Shown here one piece after another: positions 44,334-54,600 of a DNA stretch of 64,000 nucleotides (position 1 is the stretch's first letter; each line of letters starts with the position of its first letter). Source of the DNA: Niveispirillum lacus (lineage in GTDB: Bacteria > Pseudomonadota > Alphaproteobacteria > Azospirillales > Azospirillaceae); the NCBI RefSeq assembly GCF_002251795.1, contig NZ_NOXU01000032.1, positions 310,001 through 374,000 of the forward strand, in the 5' to 3' direction. The notes beneath the pieces were generated by a model. The model saw only the letters and a list, made by a program, of their open reading frames with translations, was not told the origin of the DNA and did not search any database. The position numbers and the translations under genes were made by a program.

Positions 44334-46289
44334 ATGACAACAGCGACGCCTCAGAAGATCCGCCAGCTCGTTGACAAACTGGAACTTGAGGCGGCCCTGG
44401 CCATCATGGCCACGGTGGAACACCCCACCGCAGAGATTGACTACCTGCATGGTTTCAGCCTGCTTCAGGTGAAACGCGACCTGCCTCGCGCGCTGGAGCT
44501 TCTGCGGCGATCCGAAAAGGCGGGCTTCGCCCCTTTCTGGGTGAAGTATATGCAGGCCATGTGCCTGAGCAATCTTGGCAGGCGTCAAGAGGCGTTGGTG
44601 GCTCTGTCGTCGGCGTTGGGTATTGATGGTCAGCATGTCGGCGCCCTTAATCTGGCGCGCCTCTGGTCGCTTGAACTTTTGCGCGAACACTTACCGGCGG
44701 AAACCACAAACATCCTCAAAACGCTCGAACGCCTGATCCCGATACAGACGGCGACAGCACCAGCAGCAAAGGCCACAGGTGCGGCCGTCCGTGCCGACAC
44801 AAATTCCGACGCGATAACAACCGACGACGCGTTGATGATGGCCCTGCTCGGCAATCCACGCCTATTCGCAGCACCGTTGGTGCCATCATCCGGCGTTTCG
44901 GGGGCGGGGATTGGCGGAACCATAAGTGCCGGTCACGCGCAGCCCGCCCGGCATCCCGGCCTTGTTGCCGTGAGCGAGCGACTGATGGGGCGGCGTCTCA
45001 CCGTTCTGGATCTGGCATGTGGAAAGGGGGGGGTGGTCCTGGATTTTCTGCTGCGCGGCCATCGCGCGGCCGGCCTGGAGGGAAATCCGACCTATCAGCA
45101 GCGTCCGGAGGGCCATTGGCTGGCCCTGGCCGATCATCTGCATCTGGTTGATCTGGGTGCGATGACAACCGGGTTCGGGGAGGATCGCTTCGACCTCGTC
45201 ATCGCTTGGGACCTCCTCAACAAAGCGCCGGCTGCAACCGCCGACCGCCTGCTTCGGCTGGTCTCTGAGCAACTTCTGGCCCCCGATGGGCTTCTGCTGG
45301 CCTGGGCACCGCCTGGCGCCGATGATGATGGGGACCCGGACGGCTGGATCAGGCTGGTGCCACCCACCGGCCTGTGTCGTCGCCGACCGCCGGTCACCCC
45401 GGCTGAACTGCCGGTTCTTCCCGGCCTCGTCCCGGTCTTCCACTCCCGACCGGAGGCAATCCCGCTGGTTCAGCATCCCCATAGGCCGGTGCGTGTTGTA
45501 CGGGGCCGGAACGGCCTGCCCGCGCTGCGGGAGGAGCATCGGGACGATCTGCCTCGGGTGGCCGTCATCTCCGTGCCCAAGGCCGGGACCTATCTGGTGG
45601 GGCATCTGCTGAAAACGCTGGGTTATATCGATAGCGGTGCCCATGCCGGCATGGGCGGATTTGATGATTATCGGGACCTGTCGCCGGCCGAGGCCAAGCA
45701 AGGTGGCCCACATCTGGCCCGACATATCGGGCTGTCGGAGTTGACAAGGCTGTTGCATGGCGGACAGTTCCTTGTTGGCCATATCCCCTGCACATTTGCC
45801 AATCGTCGTGATCTGGACGGGTTCCAGAAGCTGCTGCTGCTGCGTGACCTGCGCGATGCGGTGGTTTCGCATATGCGGTTCATGGCGGATGCCGGACGCG
45901 CCGCGGGGCAGGACTGGGTGGACATTCCCCATGGCCCGGATCGGCTGCTACGGTATCTGCAATCAACGGGTCGCATTTATATGCAGATGGTGGCCGGCGT
46001 CCGCCCGTGGCTGGACGTACCTGACATGCTCACGGTCCGTTTCGAGACCTTGATGGGCGACCAGGGGGAACGACAGGCAGCGGCGACCATCCGCGCCCTG
46101 TCCACGCATATTGGCCTGCAAAAACCGCCAGCATGGAACAGGATCCGTCACCAGGTGCTGGGGCAACCGACCAAAACCTGGTCAGGCCAGCGTAGCCGTC
46201 GGGACGGCCTATGGACAGCGGAAGTGGAAAACGCCTTCGCGGCACTGGGCGGTGTGGAGCTGAATGTCGCGATGGGATACTCCGCCTAA
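44334..46289 (+). CDS. TPR, methyltransferase-like and sulfotransferase tri-domain protein
   Basis: 651 residues from ATG 44334, with GAGAGTGGGG just upstream. Residues 1-110 look like TPR helices. A methyltransferase-like core lies at about 210-330 (LTVLDLACGKGGVVLDFLLRG, then FDLVIAWDLLNKAP). The C-terminal third (about 405-650) is sulfotransferase-like: VAVISVPKAGTYLVGHLL matches the 5'-phosphosulfate loop of PAPS enzymes and LLLRDLRDAVVSHMRFM the 3'-phosphate site. A single chain could thus methylate and sulfate a glycan or protein. It is the last gene of the operon starting at 41476, with a terminator hairpin after it. Confidence 0.8.
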   Translation: MTTATPQKIRQLVDKLELEAALAIMATVEHPTAEIDYLHGFSLLQVKRDLPRALELLRRSEKAGFAPFWVKYMQAMCLSNLGRRQEALVALSSALGIDGQHVGALNLARLWSLELLREHLPAETTNILKTLERLIPIQTATAPAAKATGAAVRADTNSDAITTDDALMMALLGNPRLFAAPLVPSSGVSGAGIGGTISAGHAQPARHPGLVAVSERLMGRRLTVLDLACGKGGVVLDFLLRGHRAAGLEGNPTYQQRPEGHWLALADHLHLVDLGAMTTGFGEDRFDLVIAWDLLNKAPAATADRLLRLVSEQLLAPDGLLLAWAPPGADDDGDPDGWIRLVPPTGLCRRRPPVTPAELPVLPGLVPVFHSRPEAIPLVQHPHRPVRVVRGRNGLPALREEHRDDLPRVAVISVPKAGTYLVGHLLKTLGYIDSGAHAGMGGFDDYRDLSPAEAKQGGPHLARHIGLSELTRLLHGGQFLVGHIPCTFANRRDLDGFQKLLLLRDLRDAVVSHMRFMADAGRAAGQDWVDIPHGPDRLLRYLQSTGRIYMQMVAGVRPWLDVPDMLTVRFETLMGDQGERQAAATIRALSTHIGLQKPPAWNRIRHQVLGQPTKTWSGQRSRRDGLWTAEVENAFAALGGVELNVAMGYSA

Positions 46290-46384
46290 ATAGGACTTTT
46301 TTCTTGCACATTCCGGCCACTGTGTCATGATGGGCTTGCATGGTGCCGATCCAGGTGATCGCCCACCGCACCGCACCCACCTTG

Positions 46385-46415
46385 AACGGCCCGTCAGCCC
46401 TGCTGACGGGCCGTT
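46385..46415 (+). terminator. Strong hairpin terminator after the sulfotransferase gene
   Basis: A perfect 14-bp stem (46385-46398 with 46402-46415) and a three-base loop, followed by TTGCGTTTGG. It closes the operon from 41476 and lies 23 bases before the GTG of the next gene. Confidence 0.85.
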
Positions 46416-46437
46416 TGCGTTTGGAAAGGCCGACATC

Positions 46438-46758
46438 GTGAATGCATTTCAACTTGCCACTGACAATATGGGACGGGCCCTGCCCGTTGCGCCGCCATGC
46501 TCGGTGGGTCTTGCTGTCTTCCTGACAGCCGGCACGCCAAGGCTGATCACCGTGCCCGCCAATGCCCGGCTGGTACTGTTCAATGCGACACAGGCTTTCT
46601 GGGCCCGCTTTGGCCTGGCCGTGACCCTGCCCACGGTCGACATCCTGGATGGCACGGCACCGGAGTTGAACCCCGCCGGCCGACGATTGGATGGCATTTC
46701 CCAGATCGGTCTGGTTGCCGCAACCGACAGCATCGTCAATCTCCTGTTTTATCGGTGA
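46438..46758 (+). CDS. Small phage-tail-associated-like protein
   Basis: 106 residues from GTG 46438, with GGAAAGG nine bases upstream; an upstream in-frame ATG (46327) would put the terminator inside the gene and is rejected. The protein has a short hydrophobic beta-rich core (ITVPANARLVLFNATQAFWARFGL) and no membrane helix. Proteins like this sit before tail-fibre genes in phages and phage-derived loci; I recognise the style rather than a named family. It is four bases upstream of the tail-fibre-like gene. Confidence 0.6.
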   Translation: MNAFQLATDNMGRALPVAPPCSVGLAVFLTAGTPRLITVPANARLVLFNATQAFWARFGLAVTLPTVDILDGTAPELNPAGRRLDGISQIGLVAATDSIVNLLFYR

Positions 46759-46762
46759 TCCC

Positions 46763-47575
46763 ATGCAGGCGCTCTTTCATCTGCCGACCATTCCGGCCGC
46801 GATCCCGACCCGCAACCCCGCATTCACCGGACAGGTCACCCTGGCCGGGGGCAGCAGCACAGCCCCGGCGATCGGGTTCAGCAGCGACCCTGACACGGGC
46901 GTCTATCAGCCCTCGGCCGGTGTTCTCGGCCTGACTGCCGACGGCACGGAAATCACCCGCGCCACAGCCAGCGCCATCAGTCTTGGCGGTGTCCCCGGCG
47001 CCGAGTCCCTGCGCGCCACCCTGGTGCCCAACGCCGTCAATCGTGTCGATATCCGCGGCAGCGTTACCGGCGCCTCCCCCACCATCCAGGCCCAGGGCAA
47101 TGATGCCGACATCAACCTGACCCTCATGCCCAAGGGCAACGGCGTGGTAACCGGAACGGGTGGGGTGTTGAAGCTCGCCGCCGTCACCGAGGGCCAGGGC
47201 ATTGCCGGATATGCCGGCGGAATTATGGTGTGGGGTATCACGCGGCTAGTTAACGGACCAAAAATTGCGGCCTTCGGAGATGCCTATGTCGCGACGGGCG
47301 CATCCAGTGGTGCCGCGTCCGGGACCGTGCAATTGACCATCGCGCATACCGCGATGGCCAGCCAATCCGTCAGCATAACTGGTGCGGTGACTGGGGCTGC
47401 GCCGCGCATTGGAACGACTGGGGGCGCTCTTGCCTTCGCACCCGCCGTTCCCGCCGTCTTGTTTCCAGCCTCGGGCAGCGCCCCCGCCGTAACAACAGAC
47501 GGCGCCGTTTACTTCGACACCACAATGGCAAAGCTACGCATCCGTGCTGCCGGCACTTGGGTGGATTTGCACTGA
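46763..47575 (+). CDS. Phage tail-fibre-like protein
   Basis: 270 residues from ATG 46763. The N-terminal part has the tail-fibre repeat style NPAFTGQVTLAGGSS followed by IGFSSDPDTGVYQPSAG and GLTADGTEITRAT, found in many phage receptor-binding proteins. The rest is Gly/Ala/Thr/Val-rich and low in charge, with a C-terminal AVYFDTTMAKLRIRAAGTW typical of fibre ends. No head, portal or terminase gene is nearby, so it is either a remnant or a recruited surface protein. It has no signal peptide, so export, if any, is unexplained. Confidence 0.72.
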   Translation: MQALFHLPTIPAAIPTRNPAFTGQVTLAGGSSTAPAIGFSSDPDTGVYQPSAGVLGLTADGTEITRATASAISLGGVPGAESLRATLVPNAVNRVDIRGSVTGASPTIQAQGNDADINLTLMPKGNGVVTGTGGVLKLAAVTEGQGIAGYAGGIMVWGITRLVNGPKIAAFGDAYVATGASSGAASGTVQLTIAHTAMASQSVSITGAVTGAAPRIGTTGGALAFAPAVPAVLFPASGSAPAVTTDGAVYFDTTMAKLRIRAAGTWVDLH

Positions 47576-48140
47576 CCTAAAAAATCAAACAAATTCATAG
47601 ATCTCGGAGCGGAACCTATGTGAAGGGGAGGTAGGGAGCAATGCAGCCCCCTACCCGCACCGAAACTCCAGGGCCAGCCGGCACTGTGGAGCACTAAACC
47701 GTCGTGAACAAACAGCTAAAACTGACAGGCTCAAACCTTAGAAGCTCGCTTGCGTGATAGATACCTGTAAGAAATCTCAGCCTCACCCGAGGCAGGACGC
47801 ACCCGCCCGTTCTGGAACAGGCGAGGGGGTCTAACCATCGCCGAATGTTGATGAGAAAGTTGGCAACGAACCCCCGCTCTTCCAAAAACTTTTGCTTTGC
47901 GATACGCTCCGACCGTCGGAGACGTGGTTGTTGTTAACGTGTGACTGGCCCACTCGTTGGGTCAGAAGTGTTGGGGAAACATTGTGGCTTGATTTCGAAA
48001 TTATGGGCGGCGGCAAGGGATATCGTCACATCCAACGCAGCTTTTAGGTAACATACCCTTCCAACAAGCTATGCACCTTCTGAAAGGTGCTGTCGCCCAA
48101 TGCTCTTGCGAAGGCGGCCGATTTTATGGAGAAAGAAAGC
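47576..48140. other. 565-bp non-coding stretch at the edge of the AT-richer island
   Basis: No convincing gene is seen. A hairpin (GGTAGGG 47630-47636 with CCCTACC 47649-47655) may end the tail-fibre transcript. Base composition becomes AT-richer from about 47.9 kb. Short open frames on the minus strand lack family resemblance and ribosome sites. No integrase, insertion-sequence end or tRNA is recognisable. Confidence 0.5.
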
Positions 48141-48851
48141 ATGAATTACGATATGTGGTTTCAGAATACATTTAAAACTTACAGGCCACGGCCAAATACT
48201 TTCCCAGCCATGTCATGGACTTTACAAGATCCGTGGGGTCAAATTGTAAATAATGCTATGGTTGATGCTGAAAAGAAGTTCACATCCACACTCCTAAAGG
48301 AATTAAATGAAAAGGAAATAATTGGCGATATTATCGAGTTCGGTGTATTCAGCGGTGGCTGGATGGAATTTTTGATTAATGAGAGCGAAGCGCTAAGTTC
48401 TAGGAGACTTATTCACGGACTAGACAGCTTCATGGGGCTACCGGAACCAGATGCAGACGTTGACCTAAACTGCTGGAAGAAGGGCGACTATGCTGCGGAT
48501 TTTGCAACGGTGTCTGCTCGCCTCCGGGTCAGTGAACGGCCGCATGTACGCCTTTATCGTGGATGGTTTAGTGACACTCTACCCACACCACCACTTCAGT
48601 CCATTACAAAAATTGCTTTTGCCAGGATTGATTGTGATTTGTATGGCCCTACCGTGGAGTGTCTAGACTATCTTAAATCGCGTCTCGTTGATGGCGCTAT
48701 TCTCGTATTTGACGATTGGACCTTCGATCTCGCTAAAGGGGAAACAAAGGCCCTTTATGAAGGCCTTCAGAATTGGCCTGGCGTCAGGTTGGAATTTCTT
48801 TGCTTCACCTCAATTGGGCACATTTATTTCAGGGTGCATCGGGAGAGCTAA
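48141..48851 (+). CDS. TylF-like SAM-dependent O-methyltransferase
   Basis: 236 residues from ATG 48141, preceded by GGAGAAAG; ATG 48126 and GTG 48087 are upstream alternatives. The TylF/macrocin-type pattern is clear: IIEFGVFSGGWMEFL (SAM loop), HGLDSFMGLPEPD, and RIDCDLYGPTVECLDYL plus FDDWTFD as the metal-binding stretch. Such enzymes methylate sugar hydroxyls, so this one probably caps or decorates the glycan. Base composition and codon use are clearly more AT-rich than the neighbours, suggesting recent acquisition. It is 81 bases upstream of the sulfotransferase-like gene. Confidence 0.85.
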   Translation: MNYDMWFQNTFKTYRPRPNTFPAMSWTLQDPWGQIVNNAMVDAEKKFTSTLLKELNEKEIIGDIIEFGVFSGGWMEFLINESEALSSRRLIHGLDSFMGLPEPDADVDLNCWKKGDYAADFATVSARLRVSERPHVRLYRGWFSDTLPTPPLQSITKIAFARIDCDLYGPTVECLDYLKSRLVDGAILVFDDWTFDLAKGETKALYEGLQNWPGVRLEFLCFTSIGHIYFRVHRES

Positions 48852-48931
48852 TACACAGCCCCATTCGGATTAGCACCACAGCATAAATCGAGAGACAACT
48901 TAGCGATTACTCACGCGATTAAAGGCTGATC

Positions 48932-50158
48932 ATGTCAAGGGACAAAAGAATTTTTATTTACGGTACCGCACGGTCTGGAACAACAACGGTATTGTCTGCG
49001 CTTAACTCGCACCGGGATTGCCTGATTCTTTCAGAGGCCGATATACATCTGCACTGGGACAGGAAAGGATTCTCAAAGACTTTTAATCTCCGGAAATGGG
49101 AAGAGGGTACACTGTTTTCAGGGAAGGGTAATATTTTACTCAGTAATATCGATGAGAGCTTGACAGGCGCAGAGGCACTAACGCGTCTACAAAGGACCTA
49201 TGGTTATGTTGGCGATAAGTTTGCTGTCGGCCCTGGGCGTGTAGAGAATACACAAATTCTAGGCTTTCTTGCCACGCACTGCTTTGATGCCACCCATATC
49301 GTTAGCGTCCGACATCCAGACAGCAATGTCGAATCTCTCAAGAAAATGTTTCCGGAGTTCAGCTACCTCAATCTCTACCAACATTGGATAAACTCCTTCA
49401 TTATTGGGTACATCATCGCTACATCCTTCCCCTACTCATATGTGGTGTTTCATGACGATTTGAATGAACTGACCATGCAACGCATGGCAAGCCACATTGG
49501 CTTGGAACTGGCCCTACCCGTCGGTTGTATAGGGGCAAAATTTTGGAAGACCGCCACTGCTCCGATTAACCTGACTGAAGAGGAAGAAGAGAAGCGCGCG
49601 GAAGCCATCTCCTATTTTGATTTGATCCAAGTTAACTATGACCCGGAAACTTTTTCGATCCCCGTCATTAACAGAAACACTACTCCAGGCGGGTTAATAT
49701 CTGAGCACTTTACGGCTGCGGTAAAGCGAAGCAATACAGACTACGTTATGACATCACTGAATCCAAACTCTAACACAGAAAGCAACTTTGTTACCTCGCT
49801 TCACAAGTTAGAACTTGACCAACGTCTCGGGAGTGAAGAGGCTTTTGATTTGGCGCGGGTTGCTGTGGAGCAATTTCCACAAAGTGATCGTTTGAATTAT
49901 CTTTACGGTGTGATTTTATTGCTCCGTAATTCTACACCCAGCGTCGCCATTACACATTTCAATACATCTTTGGCATTGGGTGGAGATCGTTTCTGGAACC
50001 TCATTCACAGAGCCCAAGCGTACTTGCAAATCGGTGACGCTCAGAGTGCTAAGCTAGACATCGATGAAGCAACTTCCATTAATCCGACCAGTCCTCAGGT
50101 CAATCGGATCAAAAACCTTATCGAAGAAAGCGTTGACAGCAACACACCGTCGAAGTGA
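48932..50158 (+). CDS. Sulfotransferase-like protein with C-terminal TPRs
   Basis: 408 residues. The N-terminus IFIYGTARSGTTTVLSALN is the PAPS-binding P-loop-like motif of sulfotransferases, and a partner motif lies at IVSVRHPDSNVESLKKMF (about 125). The C-terminal third (about 300-400) is TPR-like (LARVAVEQFPQSDRLNYLYG, ALGGDRFWNLIHRAQAYLQ). It is AT-rich like the preceding gene and is probably acquired with it. Sulfate transfer to a sugar is the likely activity, fitting the cysDN genes at 62.9 kb. A different nucleotide-dependent transferase cannot be excluded. Confidence 0.77.
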   Translation: MSRDKRIFIYGTARSGTTTVLSALNSHRDCLILSEADIHLHWDRKGFSKTFNLRKWEEGTLFSGKGNILLSNIDESLTGAEALTRLQRTYGYVGDKFAVGPGRVENTQILGFLATHCFDATHIVSVRHPDSNVESLKKMFPEFSYLNLYQHWINSFIIGYIIATSFPYSYVVFHDDLNELTMQRMASHIGLELALPVGCIGAKFWKTATAPINLTEEEEEKRAEAISYFDLIQVNYDPETFSIPVINRNTTPGGLISEHFTAAVKRSNTDYVMTSLNPNSNTESNFVTSLHKLELDQRLGSEEAFDLARVAVEQFPQSDRLNYLYGVILLLRNSTPSVAITHFNTSLALGGDRFWNLIHRAQAYLQIGDAQSAKLDIDEATSINPTSPQVNRIKNLIEESVDSNTPSK

Positions 50159-50212
50159 CCTGATCGGCCTCTGTAGTTTTATCGCCAACACCGTCATCCG
50201 GCGGCTGCGCTG

Positions 50213-50251
50213 AATCCCATCCCGATGAGTTACAATCACTGGGATGGGATT
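50213..50251 (+). terminator. Hairpin in the 300-bp gap after the sulfotransferase-like gene
   Basis: AATCCCATCCC (50213-50223) pairs with GGGATGGGATT (50241-50251), an 11-bp perfect stem with a 17-base loop. It lies between convergent genes (stops at 50158 and 50460) and could terminate both. The rest of the 50159-50459 gap shows nothing else I can support. Confidence 0.6.
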
Positions 50252-50459
50252 TATAGGGTCTCAGATAGCCCTACCTTAGACCGGCATAATGCCTCCCTCA
50301 GCGGGAAACCGACGATATGATTGATACCTTGTTATGCCTCAGCAGCCTGGGCAACCATTAGGTCTCACAACAACGCGTTCATTATTGGACGCTTCATCAA
50401 CAGCCCAATACAAGCGCTATCCCATTGCACCTCGTCCCGACTGCACACCTAGACAATAC

Positions 50460-51617
50460 TTACACAAACGCTTCAAGAGCCATTTCAACCTTTTTGAACT
50501 GCTCCGGGATATTGAGCTTCTCTTCGACTGCAATTTTGCAGTTGGCTACAAGTTGTTCATATCGAGAAGTGCCAACAATTGAAGATGCTTCTTTCATAGC
50601 CTCGATGAAGGCCCCCAACGACCAATCCTCCATGAGCAAACCACAGCCGAACTCGTCAATCACCTCCGCACATTGGGGATGTGGTGCACAAATCGGCGGC
50701 ACGCCGGAAGCAATCGCCTCGAAGAACTTATTCGGTGAAGCATAGAGTTGATTGATGTCGGTGGGAGCCCACATCACGATACTGTACGCATATTGTTGCC
50801 TAACAGCATCAAGCTCCAGCGAGCTTAGAACGCCAAGATAGCGGATATTATTACGCTCTTGAACAGATTTGAGTATCTGGTTGGCATCTTCACTATAGGC
50901 TGGCCCGGCCAAGTCTATTCTGTAGCCGGACAAGGCGGAATCCAGCAGATAGTGGCATTGCGTCTGCCTGCCGATGGTGCCAGCATACATGAATGAAGGC
51001 TCCGTCTTGACGGCGGGCGGCGTAAATCCCTGGTGCGTCAAGTTCAAGACCTCAACAACACGCGCATCATTCCACCCCAGTGTTGTGAGGTCATGATCGG
51101 CGCGGCGCCGTTCGGGCACGATCACCAGATCCACGAGATGTTTTGCCATCTCGTTCAGACGGATAAAGTTCTCCCCGCCCGCCTGCCGCTGATGGTGCAG
51201 GCTTTCCAACATGTAATAGATGCAAAGCGGGGGCCGGCGTTTTTGCAGAAGCAGAGCTGGCAGAACAGCCGCATTCACGAACACAACAATGTCCGGTTCA
51301 ACCTCTTTCAGGAACCGTTCGATCTGGATGTTGTACTCAATATGGAACGTCTCATCATGCGGCGGCATCCGCGAGCCGAAACGGACAATCCGTAGCCCCT
51401 CCCGTTCGTGCATCTGTCGCCGGAACTTCATATCCGGTTCAACGATATAGGCCTCTGCAGCCCCATATTTCTGGGCCAGAGCGGTGACCATCAGTTCCAG
51501 TTGCTGATAGCCATAACCAAGTGCAACATCGGCCAGCCCGACAACCTTGACGCCGGTGCCACGCATTTTCGGGCGCTCCAGCAGGGGAACCATATCCGTC
51601 ATCATAGGGATCACCAT
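50460..51617 (-). CDS. GT4-type glycosyltransferase
   Basis: 385 residues from ATG 51617. It has GT-B layout with a donor half: PSFMYAGTIGRQTQCHYLL, IRYLGVLSSLELDAVRQQYAYS, and a final YASPNKFFEAIASGVPPICA, where Glu is the second acidic residue of the GT4 site. The first half (about 15-180) has VVGLADVALGYGYQQLELMV. It overlaps the 1050-residue protein gene by seven bases, so it is translated after it. Donor and acceptor unknown. Confidence 0.84.
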   Translation of the reverse strand: MVIPMMTDMVPLLERPKMRGTGVKVVGLADVALGYGYQQLELMVTALAQKYGAAEAYIVEPDMKFRRQMHEREGLRIVRFGSRMPPHDETFHIEYNIQIERFLKEVEPDIVVFVNAAVLPALLLQKRRPPLCIYYMLESLHHQRQAGGENFIRLNEMAKHLVDLVIVPERRRADHDLTTLGWNDARVVEVLNLTHQGFTPPAVKTEPSFMYAGTIGRQTQCHYLLDSALSGYRIDLAGPAYSEDANQILKSVQERNNIRYLGVLSSLELDAVRQQYAYSIVMWAPTDINQLYASPNKFFEAIASGVPPICAPHPQCAEVIDEFGCGLLMEDWSLGAFIEAMKEASSIVGTSRYEQLVANCKIAVEEKLNIPEQFKKVEMALEAFV

Positions 51618-54600
51618 TCGCGAGCGGAGAAGCGGGAGACAGTGGAACCGTCGATCGTTGCCGGGGCGTTTTCGGGCGCCAGCATTTCTTCGACAAGTCT
51701 TCCCGGTGTGAAATAGTCACCCAATTTCCGGTGCAGCCAATCGGCAGAGTGGGCGTAAGCTGTGTAATTGTCCGCCAGCAGGCTCAACCCCTTGGTCAGT
51801 TCCTCGCATATCTTTCCGTCCGACCCATCATCGACATACACGATGGCGCCTGGCTGTATGGCGATCGGGTCTTTTCGCATCAGCCAATGGATCTTGACCT
51901 TGCTGATATAGAAGTCGATATCACTGTAGGCGTTACAAAAGCCCAGCCAGATGCTGCGCCCTTCGGATGCGACAGGCAGCACGACCGAGAAGACCGTATC
52001 TGCGGCGCCATTTACAATCACATCCGTTCGGGAAATCTCGTTGCTGAAACCTTCCTTGTCCTGGAACGCAAAAACGATACGGGCGGTCAGGTCGTTAATG
52101 GCCACCTGCATGTGGTTAAAGGTCAACCAGATATGGGTGGCGCCGGCGGGGACCGGAATGTGGGTATAACTGGTGCAGCCCCGGCGTACCTTCACCTGAC
52201 GGGGAATATGGGTCATTTCCTGGTTGGTCAGCGGCTGACCGTTACTGGCATATTCGGCCCACCGCGCCGGGGGGACGACATTCCAGGCCAGGATCTCTTC
52301 CTCCGCGACAGCGGCATTATGGAATTCATGCGCATGTTCATTGATGATCTGCGACATCCAGGTCCCGGCCGGGATGATGGACGGTTTGCGCGCCGCGATG
52401 GCCTCTGTGAAGATACCCGAACTGCGCGCGACATAGTTTGTGCGCAGGTAGGGAACGATGACGGCATCGACAGTCTTCAGAATGGCATTATAGGACGGCA
52501 CATCCAGGGCGCCCTTGGCGATTGAAACCATGCCGGCCGGCAGGCTGCGCAGCCTGCGGTCCAGCAACTGAATGCTTGTCAGCATATTGACGTCGATATG
52601 CGCGGATTTTGGCGCATAGACCTGCAGAAGAAACTCGATCTGCGTGGCCTCGGCAGACCGGCTGGCCAGCAGACGTCCCATGACGGCAGGAAGGTGATGG
52701 AACCCCTTTTCTTTGCGCGCATCGCCTAAGAACCCGATCTTGATGGCGCTCTTTGGCTGTTCCTGGTCGGCATCCACGGCGCCGGCATCCTGCAGGATCT
52801 GTGTGAAACTCTCCAGTTCCCCCTGCAAGCGCATGACCGCGCGCGTTACAACCTCTGTGGTTTCATCCATCCTTTGCCCCGGCAGGAAGCGAATCCCGCC
52901 ATAGGTCGCCGGCACCCACCGCGCAACAGCCATTTCACGGCAGCTTAACTTGGCAATGTGGAAGCCGTTATGGAACAGACTGCTGAAGCCAAGCCAGACG
53001 GCACCAGCCTTGGGCGGGACGGAAATGACCACCGAATGTTTGTCACGCCGCCCGGCCTTCACCGTGAGAAGCTGAACATCCTCAGAATGTTTGGCGCCAC
53101 CATGATCGGTGAAGCCGGCGACGACACGCACACCCATGCGTTCGCCCGGCAAGCCCATTCCATCCGTCTCAAACGTGATCCACAGATGGGTACAGCCGGG
53201 GGACAGCAACAATGATACGTATGCATCCATATGCAGGCGAAGCAACAGGCGATCGTCGCTCAGGCACTCCGGTGCATCACGGTCCACACCAGAATATTCA
53301 TAGGCGCGCCAAACAATATCCCGGGCATGTTGAATGGACAGTTCACGGCCGCTGGAGAAGCTACGTTGATGGTAGCTGAAATTCTTCAAATCCAGTTCTG
53401 CGGCCAATGAATTGCCGGCAGGGACGATGGAGGGCGTGGCTGTTTCCTCCAGCGCTTTCACCCGCCCATTCACCGCACGCTCGTCGCAGGCGCTGTAGCT
53501 GTCAGCAAAGACAGCGATTTCGTTCCTGGCGAGGATCGTCTGCAGCGACTTAGGGTCCTGCATGGTCTGTGTGGAGGGCTTCAGCAGGACCTTGCTGCTG
53601 ACTTGTACCCGTTCCTGAACCACCGACCGATCACCAACGACAGACAACAGCCATGGCAGGTCTGACATCCTGGCGAGGTTGGTTGCGACCTGGTTACCGA
53701 AAGCAGCGCTATTCAGTGATCCCGTCTCATGAATGACAGCAACATTAATCCCTTGCTCAGTGGAACGTTCCTGCCACACAGGCGCGGCGGCCAGCGCATC
53801 GGGATCAACCGGGACCGGCAAGGTCTTGAACGGCACAGTGCCGAACCGGTTGTACTGATCGGTAAGCGGGTCTGTGTCGGTGTAGAAGTTCAGCCGTGTG
53901 GTCCGACGGATATCATCCATCATGGCAAAGGCGGTACGGTGCGAATGGACCGGCCATTCCTGCCCATTGTGAAAAGTCGAATAGCCATCATAGACGTTGC
54001 GGCGGAACAAAAGATGATAGCGGGGCCGCCGCAATGCGCGATGTCTGCGAAGCGCCGACGACAAAGCCGTTATCTCGAAAAACGCCATGGTCGGGAAGAA
54101 GATGTGATCCTCTTCGCCCAGCGCCAACCCCTCAACGACGCGGATCAACGCCTTTTTGAAGGACTCCGCTGCGATGCCCATGTTGGTCAGGTTGGAGAAA
54201 TACTGCTGATCCCGCTCAGGCAACTGCTGCGCAGCCGTACCGTTCTGGGCCAGCGCCTGACGGAACAGACGACGCTGGCGACCGATCTCCCAGCGGCGAC
54301 GCTGCGGCCCCTTTGGCGGCGGGGGATCGAACGTCTCCGCCGCTTCGGACTGTTCCAAGCCCGTCAGCAAACGGCGTGCGATCACCGCCCGTTTAAAACG
54401 CAGGGTATCCAGGGCGCTAAGCGGGAATTGGGTATTGTAATGCTGGAAGCTGTTCAGATTGTTTGCGGCAGCAAAGATCAAGCCGCTTTTTGAATAGCGG
54501 CGACGCAGCCAACGGCGATCATCAACGGTAAAGCCACTCTCAGCGGGCTTTTGCTCGCTCGGCCGTTGTCCCCAGATGTCATATTCAAATGCCTTGATGA

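Noticed and set aside
46438-47575. Intact prophage or tailocin
   Set aside because: Only two tail-fibre-like genes are present; no portal, capsid, terminase, sheath, lysis or integrase gene lies nearby.
47576-48140. Insertion-sequence remnant or tRNA
   Set aside because: No terminal inverted repeat, transposase motif or cloverleaf could be found by eye.
53729-54493. Long plus-strand open frame (254 codons) opposite the 1050-residue protein gene
   Set aside because: It lies wholly inside a better-supported gene, has no family resemblance, and is a product of GC-rich codon structure. The same applies to long antisense frames over macB (4764-6194), hrpB (14216-15799) and hddC-gmhB (39974-41398).
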